From: Ancistrus triradiatus
Taxonomy: Eukaryota; Chordata; Actinopteri; Siluriformes; Loricariidae
Direction: 5' to 3'
Length of the DNA: 64,000 nucleotides
Assembly (NCBI GenBank): GCA_025084515.1
Contig: JAJAGP010000554.1
Span: forward strand, 269,001-333,000
Positions 47,698 through 58,642 of the stretch are shown piece by piece. Below the pieces are notes generated by a model. That model searched no databases. It saw only the letters and a list, made by a program, of their open reading frames with translations, and was not told where the DNA came from. Position numbers and translations under genes: made by a program. The stretch's first letter is position 1. Each line of letters starts with the position of its first letter.

Positions 47698-48293
47698 AAA
47701 AAGTATTTAGTCAGCCACTGATTGTGCAAGTTCTCCAACTTAGAAAGATGAGAGAGATCTGTAATTTTCATCAAAGGTACACTTCAAGTATGAGAGACAA
47801 AATGAGAAAAAAAATCCAGGAAATCACATTGTAGGATTTTTAAAGAAGTTAATTGTAAATTATGGTGATAAAAAAAGTATTTGGTCAATAAATTTGGTTC
47901 AATACTTTGTAACATAACCTTTGTTGGCAATGACAGAGGTCAAACGTTTCCTCTAAGTCTTCACCAGGTTTGCGCACACTGTAGCTGGTATTTTGGCCCA
48001 TTTCTCCATGCAGATCTCCTCTAGAGCACTGATGTTTGGGGGGCAACATGGACTTTCAACTCCCTCCACAAATTTTCTATGGGGTTGAGGTCTGGAGACT
48101 GGCTAGGCCTCTCCAGGACTTTGAAATGCTTTTGAACAGAGCAACTCCTTTGTTGCCCAAGTGGTGTGTTTGGGATTGTCATGCTGGAAGACCCAGCCAC
48201 GTTCCATCTTCAATGCTCTCACTGATGGAAGAAGTGTGTTACTGATGGTAGCCTTATTACTTTGGTCCCAGCTCTCTGCAGGTCATTCATCAG
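47698..48293 (-). mobile_element. Truncated Tc1, minus strand, copy 1
   Basis: Begins with TIR 'cagtggggcaaaaaagtatt' and carries the antisense transposase C-terminus. Its coding strand reads PSQSPDLNPIENLWRELK (about 48056-48110), intact in this copy. It ends abruptly at the LTR start. Confidence 0.88.
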
Positions 48294-48372
48294 TGTCACG
48301 GGTTCCCCCTGTCCTCTACGTTTCGTGCCCCTCCTTGCTGCAGGGGGGCGTTTGGAACAGCGTCGTTCGTGG
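48294..48372 (+). mobile_element. LTR fragment (first 79 bp)
   Basis: Starts TGTCACGGGTT and matches 49797-49872 almost base for base (one or two single-base differences). It breaks off after 'cgtcgttcgtgg', where other sequence begins. Confidence 0.85.
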
Positions 48373-48397
48373 TGCTCCGCCGGATAGAGGCGCACCA

Positions 48398-49003
48398 GAA
48401 GTCAAGTCAAGTCAAGTCAGATTTATTTATATAGCGCTTTTTACAATGGAGCATTGTCTCAAAGCAACTTTACAAGTTTAGATTATCTCCTAATAACTAC
48501 GTCCAATCCCAAATTGAGCAAGCCTAGGCCGACAGTGGCAAGGAAAAACTCCCTAGTTCTAGGAAGAAACCTTGGGAGGACCAAGACTCAAAAAGGGACC
48601 CAACCTCCTTTGGGCGGCGGTAGATGATAAATCTAAGAGCGAAATAAAGTATGGAGTCAAGTTCGATAAAATGTGAAGTATTGCACATCGACTTAAGTGG
48701 CCCGGGGGTATGATGGGGGCTGGAGCTGATGACGGAAGCGCTTGACTGGAGCTTTACAGCAGATGAACATCAGTGTGGGGCTGGAACTGCCGGAACACAG
48801 CTCGGAGAGAAAACAGAAAATGTAATTAGTTATTGATTAAGAGCACAGTGTCTATTAACAATCACTGATGCCATGTCAATCACTGATGCCAAGTGTAGCA
48901 TGAGACCCCGGCAGCATTAGCTATAGCAGCATAGCTAGAAAGAGGAGAACTGGTAGGAAACACAGCCAAGAGGGATCACATGAGGCATTGGCAACCCCAC
49001 GGG
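48398..49003 (-). mobile_element. LINE-like 3' end with (TCAAG)n tail, between duplicates
   Basis: 'tcaagtcaagtcaagtcaga' then 'tttatttatatagcgctttt', 'caatggagcattgtctcaaa' and 'cgacagtggcaaggaaaaac' form a well-known fish repeat. Read on the minus strand it ends GCGCTATATAAATAAA plus a tandem TGACT tail, the form expected of a retroposed 3' end. The first 160 bp match 61901-62062 almost exactly. The class is inferred. Confidence 0.6.
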
Positions 49004-49872
49004 TTATAGCATGGGAATAGTTATTTGTTATACTGAGATAATTCCAGGGGACATTTATCATTGCTGGCTCCCAAGCCCACAGGGTGGACTGTGTGAAGCA
49101 GTTTCCATCTACTTGATTGTGATCTATCAGTTGTCAATATATGCTATTTTTATAAATGAACCAAATTTCCATTATGTATAGGGAAAAAACCCTCTCACAT
49201 TCCTGTATATATACAGTGGGGCAAAAAAAGTATTTAGTCAGCCACTGATTGTGCAAGTTCTCCGATTAGAAAGATGAGAGAGATCTGTAATTTTCATCAA
49301 AGGTACACTTCAACTATGAAAAAAAAAATTCAGGAAATCACATTGTAGGATTTTTAAAGAATTTAATTGTAAATTATTGTGATAAAAAAAGTATTTGGTC
49401 AATAAATTTGGTTCAATACTTTGTAACATAACCTTTGTTGACAATGACAGAGGTCAAACGTTTCCTCTAAGTCTTTACCAGGTTTGCACACACTGTAGCT
49501 GGTATTTTGGCCCATTTCTCCATGCAGATCTCCTTTAGAGCAGTGATGTTTTGGGGCAACACGGACTTTCAACTCCCTCCACAAATTTTCTATGGGGTTG
49601 AGGTCTGGAGACTGGCTACGCCTTTTGTACAGAGCAACTCCTTTGTTGCCCGAGTGGTGTGTTTGGGATTGTCATGCTGGAAGACCCAGCCACGTTCCAT
49701 CTTCAATGCTCTCACTGATGGAAGAAGTGTTTTACTGATGGTAGCCTTATTACTTTGGTCCCAGCTCTCTGCAGGTCATTCATCAGTGTCACGGGTTTCC
49801 CCTGTCCTCTACGTTTCGTGCCCCTCCTTGCTGCAGGGGGCGTTTGGAACCGCGTCGTTCGTGGAAGAAGAA
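49004..49872 (+). repeat. Direct duplication, copy 2
   Basis: Same content and order as 47478-48372: unique flank, Tc1 from 49214, LTR start at 49797. It differs by point changes and by small deletions in the Tc1 part (for example near 49317 and near 49620). Confidence 0.93.
49214..49796 (-). mobile_element. Truncated Tc1, minus strand, copy 2
   Basis: Same as 47698-48293, ending at the same base where the LTR begins. The coding strand again reads through DLNPIENLW into MWRELKVRV near 49560-49584. Confidence 0.88.
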
Positions 49873-50361
49873 GAAGCTAGGGCCCTCGGACTAAGTGAAC
49901 ACTTATGAACAGTATATAAGCAGGGCCCTAGCTACCGAACGGCGCAGGGATTTACTTTTGTCGTGGGATTCATATCCCTTCTGACTGTGACGGCGGTTCA
50001 GTTTAGTACGTTTCAGGATTCCTATCCTGTCATCATGTTGCGGCGATCTGGCGGTTTAGGAACGCTTTAATGTTGGTATCGTGCTCATTCTGGCTGTATG
50101 AGCTGTAGTCCGGTAAGCCCGCTTTTGTGTGTAGCTTCTTGCGGTAGCCGGCGTTATTAGTTGGTGTTAGGTATCAGTTTAAGATGTATGTTCATATGTG
50201 TTTTGCAGACGTTTAGTTCGGGTTCGGTTTCATTTGCCATAGTGTATGTATTTAAGTTTGTATTATGTTCCTGATTATTGTTTGCAACTAAAGCACTATG
50301 CTTATTTATATAGAACCTGCGCACATCTCCTCCTTGCAAGTTAGGCAGCCCCGTCGTTACA
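49797..50361 (+). mobile_element. Complete LTR of a Ty3/gypsy-like element
   Basis: It starts TGTCACGG and ends CGTTACA, so it is bounded by TG..CA, with length 565 bp. It has a TATA box at 49913-49919 and the 'gcagggccctagctaccgaa' region downstream. The 3' part has 'taaagcactatgcttattta' before 'cctgcgcacatctcctcctt', resembling the AATAAA-type polyadenylation area of fish gypsy LTRs. It inserted into Tc1 sequence. No second LTR is visible downstream. Confidence 0.72.
49913..49919 (+). promoter_or_regulatory. LTR TATA box
   Basis: TATATAA about 117 bp into the LTR, placing the probable transcription start near 49945. Confidence 0.6.
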
Positions 50362-50804
50362 GAAATCCCCGCCACCAAACAAAGGGTTTGAACGTTAATC
50401 CGGTCGGTAAAATAAGGGCTGAGCTGCCGGAAAAATTTGACGGTAACCCATGTCAATGCGGCAATTTTTTTCCGGCAGTGCTCAGCCTATCTGCGCCAGT
50501 TCCCTCATTATTCCGATTTTGAACACCTGGTGTTTTACAATTGGCGCCTCACAGGCGAACCACGCTACTGGGCGGACATTAACTGGCACGAGCTGTCATT
50601 GGGGACCAGTGACGAAATTGTAGAGAAGCTGTGGGAGAGATACGGTCTCCCTGCTGAAGACAAGCAAGTGTCCGCCAACAGGCTGAGTGTGGTTAGGCTT
50701 GCTGGTAAATTGCGAGATCCCCAGCTTACCAGCAGCCAGAGGGTACTGGTCAAACCCCAGATTGCGTCTCGTTACGGCGTTTCTGAGTACGCTAGCTCTC
50801 GCTA

Positions 50805-51655
50805 GTACTCGCTAGCTCTGCTATTGAACCGTTAGCGTCTTATAATGCCGTTTCCGACCACACTAGTTCCATATTTGAACCGCTAGTTGTGGATGCTTGT
50901 GTTCCTGACCACGCTAGTTCTGCATTTGAACCTCTAGTTGTGGATGATTGTGTTTCTGACCACGCTAGTTCTGTGTTGGAACCGCTAGCTGTGGGTGTTT
51001 GTGATTCAGACCACACTAGTTCATTACCAGAACCAATAGTTGTGAATTCATCTTGATTTGGACCACACTAGGCCAGTATTTGGGCCGATAGTTGTGGATG
51101 TTTGTGATTTGGACCACACTAGTTCTGTATCTGAACTGCTAGCTGTGGATGTTCGTGATTATGACCATACTGACTCGGTATTGGAACCAGTAGCTGCTGA
51201 TACTCGTGTTTCTGAACAACCTAGTTCAATTGCTAAGCCGATAGCTTTTCAATGTCCTGTTTTCGAGCAAGCTAGCTCAGTTATTGAGCCGATAACTCCT
51301 TGTTGTTATGTTTCTGAACCAACTAGCTCAGTACTAAAGCCGATAGCGTCTCATAGTTCGGTTTCTGATCGAGCTGGCTTAGTTCATGAGTTCATGAACA
51401 ATGAATATTGGTGTATCAGAACTTGCTAGCTTAGTAGTTGAGCCAATGGCTTTCAGTGATCCTGTCTCTGATCGTGCTATCTCCGTTATTGAGCTGGTAG
51501 CTTCGCGTTGTCCTGATTCTGAACAAGTTAGTTCAGTTATGGAACCAAAAGTGTCTTGTAGTCCTGGTTCGATACCCGCTAGCTCAGTCGTGGAGTCGAT
51601 AGCATCTCGTCGTGCCGTGTCAGAACTCACTAGCTCGGTGGTAGTGCCGATACCC
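50805..51655 (+). repeat. 51-bp tandem repeat (17-residue units), about 16 copies
   Basis: Imperfect units of exactly 51 bp, each with a (A/G)CTAG(C/T)TC..T core followed by GAACCG-type sequence (for example from 50856). Because 51 is a multiple of three, the peptide pattern S-S-V..E-P persists through the copies. Divergence between units shows the array is old. Confidence 0.85.
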
Positions 51656-52002
51656 GCTCCCCGGACATTCGCATCACGGACATTCGCACCGACTCCCGCA
51701 CCACGGGCATTAGGGTCGATTGCCGCTCCACGGACTTTCGCGTCACAGACCATGCCGTGGGCTACTGATCCTGTGGACGTGGGGACGGCATCAGATCCAG
51801 TGACAGTGTTGAGGGCGAGTGTTCTAGTGTCAGTGTTGAGGTCTGCTCCAGTAGCTGTGCCGAGGGCTACTGGTCCCGTGCCAGCACCAAGGAGATCTGC
51901 TCCAGCGGCCGCGCCGAGGGCTACTGGTCCCATGCCAGCACCGAGGAGATCTGCTCCAGTAGCCGTGCCGAGGGCTACTGGTCCTGTGGACGTGAGGAGG
52001 GC

Positions 52003-52269
52003 AGCAGATCCAGTGGCTGTGCCGAGGGCGTCAGCAGATCCAGTGGCTGTGCCGAGGGCGTCAGCAGATCCAGTGGCTGTGCCGAGGGCGTCAGCAGATC
52101 CAGTGGCTGTGCCGAGGGCATCAGCACATCCAGTGGCTGGGCTGAGGGCGACAGCTGATCCAGTGGGCGTGCCGAGGGCGACAGCTGATTCAGTGGGCGT
52201 GCCGAGGGCGACAGCTGATCCAGTGGACGTGCCGAGGGCGACAGCTGATCCAGTGGACGTGCCGAGGGC
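52003..52269 (+). repeat. 30-bp minisatellite (10-residue units), about 9 copies
   Basis: Units of 'gatccagtggctgtgccgag' plus 10 bases. The first four are almost identical, the later ones vary (GCTGTG to GGCGTG to GACGTG). The array stays in one frame and encodes DPVAVPRASA-like units. It looks more recently expanded than the 51-bp array. Confidence 0.95.
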
Positions 52270-52384
52270 CGTGAGCTGGAGAACGGCCTTGCCAGAGGCC
52301 GTGTGTTGGAGAGAGGCTGTTTGTTTCTGTGAGACCCAGTGGAGGGCTGTCAGATCCAGTATGGACCAGGAGGAGGCAACATAA

Positions 52385-52728
52385 AAATCCCCAGAAGTAT
52401 ATATAATTACCGGACAAAAAAATAGTCACCTATGACAGAAATGTATCTAATATTACCTAGAATTATTACCTAGAATGTCCTGTAGAATGGGATTTTTGCC
52501 TTTGCTGGTAGACACGTATGACTGTACACTATGATACGCCTGCAAATTCATCTACTTCCTTCACACTATGGCTTTTGGTCCATCCAAATGCATTTATTCC
52601 TTTTTGCCAATCATTAACATCTGCTCTGTGACGAGACATTCACTGAACTATACCACCTTTTCTCAATCTATGAATCCTGTCACACACCCTGCAAGTATTT
52701 ATAGATCATCATCTGCAGGAACTTGAAA
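52385..52728. other. Unassigned DNA after gag-like region
   Basis: No 3' LTR or pol sequence is recognised. The part from about 52409 ('ccggacaaaaaaatagtcac') may be a Tc1-type end, but this is uncertain. Confidence 0.3.
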
Positions 52729-52985
52729 TTACTATTTTCACACAAGTACTAAAAGTAGATAAAGAGAACCCAAATAAACCAATAAAACAAAATATTACAA
52801 TTGCTGATTTATTTATTGAGAAAAATTATCCAATGTTTACATATACATATCTTTGAGAGGCAAAAGCATGTGAACTTTGCTTAGACATAACTGTACCTAA
52901 ATGTTTCCTCTAATTGTTGATCAGTCTTAAGCATTAGCTTGGATGACTACCTTTAGCCCATTCCATACAAAAGAGCTTCAGCAGC
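52729..52985 (-). mobile_element. Rearranged Tc1 fragment
   Basis: 'actaaaagtagataaagaga' and 'ttatttattgagaaaaatta' match the end region of the 37479 family. They are joined directly to the antisense of the transposase C-terminus ('ttgatcagtcttaagcatta', 'tagcccattccatacaaaag'). Most of the gene is deleted. Confidence 0.75.
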
Positions 52986-55544
52986 AAAACAGAAAGACTT
53001 ATCCCCTCCCTCACTTATAGACAATATTACATACAACATGGAAGATCAGCCAGATATAGTTATAGATTATAGAGAGTATACAGGTAGTAGGTGGAACAAA
53101 TAAAGGAGTACTACTTACAACAGGACAGGCACATACACTTACAAACACAACTTGTTAGAAAGTCATCCACAAAATCATAAGTAACTTGCACAAAAAAAGC
53201 CTCAACTATTTTAGAACAGTCTCTAGACCAAACATGAACTAACGAGCTCGACCGCTAAGGTAGTGAGCTTTATAGTGAATAAATTCTGCTGCTCTAAAAC
53301 TCTAAATCCCACCTCTGCATGTTGATCAGTGTTGTTTGGCTGTTGAGCTGACCAGCTGGGCAGAAAAGGAAAATTCACTCCACTAGAGTGCAACAAAACA
53401 ATGCTGTAATGAAACGTTGCCAGTACATAAATAAGCAAATTAACATAGGAATCTGTGATACTTATTAAGTAAAATATGGTAATTAGAGTTCAGTACAGCA
53501 CTGTATACTGTAATAACAACGTCTAGAGTTAAAAAACAGATTTTTATTTTCTATTATAATTTATTATAATTTTAAGACTTCGGCCGTTAAAGCAAATTGA
53601 CTTTGATTCGATGGTCATTAAACTGCACATACCTTTATAATAATTTTAAATACTACATTTATGAGTTGAACAATACACAGAGAATAATAGTTTGACAGGA
53701 AAGGCTCATGAGAAAAACAAATTTACCTTCTTTATCCAGCACTTTATCACTCTACTGTCTCCTTATGAGCAGTCCCTCTAGACCAGGTGCAGGACATTAA
53801 AAACACAATGGGAATAAGGATTATTTTGATGTCCATGTAGAGTGGGGAGGTTAGACAATTAGGCCTGTATGGAATCTATGTTGGAACTTTGGAGAATATG
53901 TAGAGCACTACACATCTGGCTTTACTGAATTAGATTTTTCTTAAATCAGAAAAATGTCTCTTTATATCAGCATACAATATTTCTCACTTTGTTAAGTGGG
54001 ACGAAACCCCCAAGTAGCAATCAATAGCTAGATTGTGGCCGATAGGAAAATTGGTAAGGTAAACGAATGTTATCCTGCAGATGTTTTGATATAGTACAGT
54101 ATTGCAGCTCATAATTAACAACTGATTAATTTGTAAATTCCCCATTGCACAGCTGTTGTTCAGGCTGTTTACCATAAAGAAGAGAAGAGAGGGTAGCGCG
54201 AGAGGATCCAGATGCTTTGAGTACAGAGGCAAAGGTGATCTGTCATTGCTATGAACTAACTGTGATGGATGCCGCTCTGAACGGGTATTGGTTTTAGTTA
54301 AACATGACAGAGTGAGGGATGATACATCATCGGTCACAAAGGTTTAAAAGGCTTGATGACTCAGTGGTGGCTTCTTTTCTGTGACCAACATGACCTCTTC
54401 CATGTACCAGCTGCTAATTAAGTTGAATGGTGCTTTTTCAGTCCCTGTTTTTGGTTGAGAGTGAATGGGCAATCTTACTTTCGTGATCAAGACTGGGTTG
54501 ATTGTAATTGAGACAGAGCTGATGTGTTTGAACGTTGACATTTAAAGTGAAATGGCTGAGCCATGTAGTTTATTTGCATCAAATAAACTCTTTCAATATA
54601 AAAATGCCGTCAAGAATATATTGCTTTTGCAGTGCACTCAAGTTGCAGTATACCGCAAGTAAGCAGAGAAAATGCAGAGATTCTAAGCCCATGTGTGCAC
54701 AAGGGGAGTAAAAAGTACATGTCTAGAAGGTAACTCTGTACCGAAACGGGTCTTAACGAATTGGGGCGTGGGGCAATGGCTTTCCTTAGGGTGAAGCCAG
54801 GTACAAGTGGACCGTTCTTGCAGCTCCACAGGATCAGACGTGCTCTGTGCAAGTCCAAGCCACAAGGGACACAACAGGACGAAGCAGCCAATCGCAGGAG
54901 TCCCCCAACTGGGACCCAGGTGAGGCCTGGTCAGCCAAACACAAGGGCAGAACCACAATAGTGTCTCCGTGGGATCATATAAACAACACTTCTGCAGAAC
55001 TAATCTCACACTTGGCTCACGCTGTCTGCCAAACCGCATTAATGTCTCATCTCTATTCTTTGAGATCATGAGTTGGGGAGCCCTGTATATTTTGTTATAG
55101 CAGACACATTTTTTGCTAATAGCAGGTATAGCAGCCAATTAATTAATATAGAGCATTTGTTCTTGTGTTAGTTTGGTACAGAAATAGCCTAAAATGTAAT
55201 GCTATAATCATTTTTTATAAATCAGTATTGTCAGTATCAGTTAAAATAGGTTAAAAATGATTGTTTTTATATTTTTAACTACAAATTAACTTTTAAAAAA
55301 ATTTATAAAAATAACACATTTCAGACAACTGTATGGCTGCCTCTCTATTAAATACAACTGTGTATATAATTATGAAATGCATCACATCACTTACTCATAT
55401 TTGAACTTCATAATAGCAAATATGTTTCTTTTACTTTGTAGGCTAAAGCACAATTTAGTAAACTGATGTCCAAACTACAGGCCTGCTGCTTCAACTACTG
55501 TATATGTCTGAAACCACACTGACATGTGGAGTAACATTTAGCGG
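52986..55544. other. Unique DNA; candidate CNE at 54730-55080
   Basis: No mobile family recognised. 54730-55080 is GC-richer, ending with 'atctctattctttgagatca'. Overlapping frames on both strands (151 codons minus, 74 and 66 plus) have no domain and cancel each other as evidence. Confidence 0.3.
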
Positions 55545-55613
55545 CCAGAACTGAACCAAAAATCTCTGGAGCTTTGAGGTGACAACACTAACCGCTGTGC
55601 CTCCGTGCCACCC
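55545..55613 (-). mobile_element. Mermaid-type SINE head fragment, minus strand
   Basis: Only the tRNA-like head is present: plus strand 'aggtgacaacactaaccgct' and 'gtgcctccgtgccaccc', with a B-box complement 'gaactgaacc'. Confidence 0.6.
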
Positions 55614-55843
55614 AGTACATGTAAATATTAATATATATTAATATGGCAAGTAAAATGACTCACTTGGTTGAAAACTGTAGATGGCTGCCCAGAACTGATT
55701 AGAAAGCCACAGAGTTCAACTGAAATATGATAATTACATGAAAGGCAAATGTCCTGACTTTTTTTCCACTATGAGTTGTAAACACATTACATTTCACTGA
55801 TTTCATTACTGAAACATTTATTAAGGAAAAATACATAATTATA

Positions 55844-56499
55844 CAGTATTGTGCAAAACTCTTAGGCCACCATTAGATTTGATACACCATTGTTTATCAC
55901 ACAAACTATATCATGACCAAATAAAATTACTTCTAAGTCTTTGTATTAGAATAGACACCAGACAATCTGAATGCATTGTTAAAAAAAATCTGAAAAAACA
56001 GACTATAGGCTACAGTGGCATGTATTTAGTGCACTTAAGCAGTTGAAGAATCTTGTTCAGGAATGGTCTTTTTGGAAGGGTAGCACCAAAGAAACCACTT
56101 TTTCGAAAGCAGAACAGGGTGAAAAGGCTAGGAAATGCTAAAGATTTTCATTTACAGCATTTAGCAGACGCCCTTATCCAGAGCGACTTACAATTGATAC
56201 AGTCTTACAATCCAAGCAATTGTGGGTTAAGGGTCTTGCTCAAGGACCCAACAGTGGCAGCTTGGCAGAGGTGGGATTTGAACCCTGGACCTTCTGGTTC
56301 ATAGTCCAGTACCTTACCTGCTAGACTACCACAGTCCCACAGGCCCAAAGACTGGAATGAATATCAGTGGAAAAGAGGATTATGGAATGACGAATCCAAG
56401 TTTGACTTTTTTGGGTCCAATCGTCAACAGTTATATATGGTCATTGTACTATTGCTAAAACAACAATCTAATGGTGGCCTAAGACTTTGCACAGTACTG
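55844..56499 (+). mobile_element. Short nonautonomous Tc1 with SINE inside
   Basis: The ends are inverted repeats of about 37 bp: 'cagtattgtgcaaaactctt' on the left, and reverse complement 'cagtactgtgcaaagtctta' on the right, both continuing 'aggccaccattagatt'. TA stands at 55842-55843 and 56500-56501. Internally a short transposase piece is seen ('ggcccaaagactggaatgaa', 'ggaatgacgaatccaagttt', a W-N-D-E-S-K-F-like block with the first catalytic aspartate). About 460 bp without the SINE. Confidence 0.9.
56149..56340 (-). mobile_element. tRNA-derived SINE in Tc1, minus strand
   Basis: Full-length copy: plus strand runs from 'catttacagcatttagcaga' to 'ctagactaccacagtcccac', with the B-box complement 'ggatttgaaccctgg'. 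It is inserted within the Tc1 at 55844-56499, so it is younger than that element. No clear TSD. Confidence 0.92.
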
Positions 56500-58447
56500 T
56501 ATAACCATTTAACTACTTTCTTCATCAGGAAACAAAAGGGGAGAACAGAAACGAGAGTCATTCATTGAAATATTTGGACTTAACTTTGACTTATGGCCTT
56601 AGCTGTTGCCTAGAGATGCCTGGAGATCTGAGATGTGATCTTGGCCCGTGGCTGTCACTGGGAACTTGGCTACGCTTATGGGTACTCACTTGCACAAGCA
56701 ATCTGTATTTTCCAGGTAAAGCAAGAACCACCATGCTGCCTTATTTGAAAGGAGGCATGAGTAGAGGGAAAAAAGGAAACCAAGAAGCTTTTCTGCCAGC
56801 ACGACTTCAGACAGGAGGACTCAGGAGAAAACAGCAGAAAGCCATTAACTAACCACAGTATTATGCTTATCTATTTGCAAGGATGAGCTACAGACAGCTT
56901 TGAACTACCCCTAACCCTTTCCCCTTGCTCTCTTATTCTACTTCCCTCTTTTCCCTTTTCTTCCCTCGTAGCTAGTGGCCCAGCACTGTGGGATCTTTTG
57001 CCTGTACAAATCAATGCCCGGTTCCAAAATCAAGGGAAAAGGTTATTCTCCTGTCTCTGTGGGATATCGTGCTCCTCTCCCTTTCCTCTTTACCACTAAA
57101 CAAGACTCTCTCTTTTCCGCACTCCCTAATTAAGACGAAAGCAGAAGGGGCTTTTTTTGTTTTTATTTACACTCACGCTTTTTGTGGTCTTCTTGGTTAT
57201 GCTTGTGGTGCAGTATATAGGATGTGAAAACAGATCTGATGGACTGCTTCCCCCCAGCTCCACCCTACTCAGGATTCAGCAGGTATGGGCTGCATGATTG
57301 ACAGCTCTTAGGTCATCTTTCCATCTTTCACTCTGGTGAGGTAAAACAGAGGGAAAGCAAGAGAGAGAGAGAGAGATTCAGAATGCCTGGGACCTTGATT
57401 GCTTTCATCGCCTGGTGCTGTCAGAGCTATTGTGCACCACAGTATTATTAGGTCTCCTCCACCCTTCTCCATATGGAAGACATTCGTTGCTTTCAGAAAT
57501 AAAAAGGCTGCGCTACAAACCCCCTTCAAACTATTTTTTATCAAACTGTTTTTCTGGTTTAAAGAAGCCAGTCTGTGTGTGAGGAGAGAACCGCTCAAGT
57601 TGAGTTGTCAAGCAGTGTCACCCACGTCTCATTTGGGAGTGAGTGCCTTGTGCTGGAAGATTTAAAAACCCAGATCAAGAATTCTATACATCTGTCACGG
57701 CAATCTCTCTTCATAACAGTGATTCCAGTTCATATGGAGTTTCTGTGTGGAAAAAACATACACTGAATGACAAGTTTCTGGATTCAAGTGCCTCGTGCAT
57801 CTGTGACACCTGAACACACTTATTCTCCTCCCTACATCCCAGAATCACTCAAACAGGTGCATTGAGAATCCTATCTATGAGTATGCACAATATAAAACAC
57901 GAGGGAGTTCCCAACCCCTGCCCCAAGTTTCTGTCTCTTGATTCCCAATGCCACAATGACTGACAGACAGGTTGCTGGAGGTCAGTGGAGCTGTAGTCTC
58001 TCCTCTCTTCAAGGCTTCCCTAGGAGCACTGCCATGTCCCCAACCACTTTTGGACAGGGTGTGGGGGGTTGATGCTTTGTTAACTATTTCTATGGAACAC
58101 TGCTGATGTACAACTCTGCATGGAGACATGACAGCAGGAAAGACTCTCACCTTTCTGGTCAGTGCCTTCCCTGTCTTCCCCATGAGAAATAGCCTCATAA
58201 TTTCACCTCTCTGTCTTTCCTTTTTTTACTTTGCTATTGTGGTCTCTAAAGCTAGTGGAGGCACGTAGCGGGATGTCCTGCAGCCTGGCACAGCCAACCC
58301 TTACGAAGCCTGCTGGGAGACATGGTGAGCGGACCTGCGAGTCTGGGCAGGACCTGAGAGGAGCAGCGGTGCTCTGGGACCGGCCCATCCTGTTTGGATG
58401 GAGTGGGTGCGAAAAGCAACGGTCTCCCCTCCTGAAAGATCATTTCT

Positions 58448-58642
58448 GTGTTGGCTGGAGCCCCTTGTTTGTCCCGTTACTGCTTCCCATTCTCCCAGCA
58501 TGCCACTATCGGGGCCATTTTGGGAGGTGGTTTTGCTGCCGCATTGGGTTGGTATGTACTGCGGGTGCCATTTCCGATTTTAACATCTCTGCTGACCGAG
58601 AATATGCGTGCAGATTTTCTACCTCATGTGGCATTTGCATGA
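58448..58642 (+). CDS. Uncertain 64-codon frame with splice-like flanks
   Basis: I do not recognise this peptide. A pyrimidine-rich acceptor-like 'cttcccattctcccag' ends at 58499, after which the frame reads HATIGAILGGGFAAALGWYV, a glycine/alanine-rich hydrophobic stretch that could span a membrane. A stop follows at about 58640, and a donor-like GAGTAAGT lies just beyond (about 58652). A terminal exon is possible, but no family match and a high chance of coincidence keep confidence low. Confidence 0.12.
   Translation: MLAGAPCLSRYCFPFSQHATIGAILGGGFAAALGWYVLRVPFPILTSLLTENMRADFLPHVAFA

Larger units (their letters stand above)
47478..48372 (+). repeat. Direct duplication, copy 1 (about 0.9 kb)
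   Basis: From 'ttat(a/t)' followed by 'catgggaatagtta' onward this matches 49004-49872 with few differences. The shared part covers unique flank (47478-47697), a truncated Tc1 (47698-48293) and the first 79 bases of an LTR (48294-48372). Confidence 0.93.
50410..52384 (+). pseudogene. Broken gag-like region of LTR retroelement
   Basis: LPEKFDGNP at about 50421, about 60 bases past the LTR, is the typical opening of the structured part of Ty3/gypsy Gag proteins. A frameshift follows near 50460, after which a capsid-like stretch (residues around FPHYSDFEHLVF and RYWADINWHE) runs to about 50700. Beyond 50800 the frame is made of tandem peptide repeats: 17-residue units, then 10-residue ADPVAVPRAS-like units, ending at a stop at 52382-52384. 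Several stops and frame changes (near 51055 and 51400) interrupt it. No zinc knuckle, protease or pol was seen, so the element is incomplete and inactive. Confidence 0.6.

Noticed and set aside
50805..51655. CRISPR-like array
   Set aside because: Units are contiguous 51-bp tandem repeats without unique spacers, in frame and in a eukaryotic genome; they are a coding tandem array.
51379..51933. 184-codon minus-strand frame with Gly/Ala/Thr repeats
   Set aside because: Antisense shadow of the tandem 51-bp and related repeats in the gag-like region.
54683..55138. 151-codon minus-strand frame
   Set aside because: Overlaps two plus-strand frames of similar quality, no domain; more likely open because of GC-richer composition.
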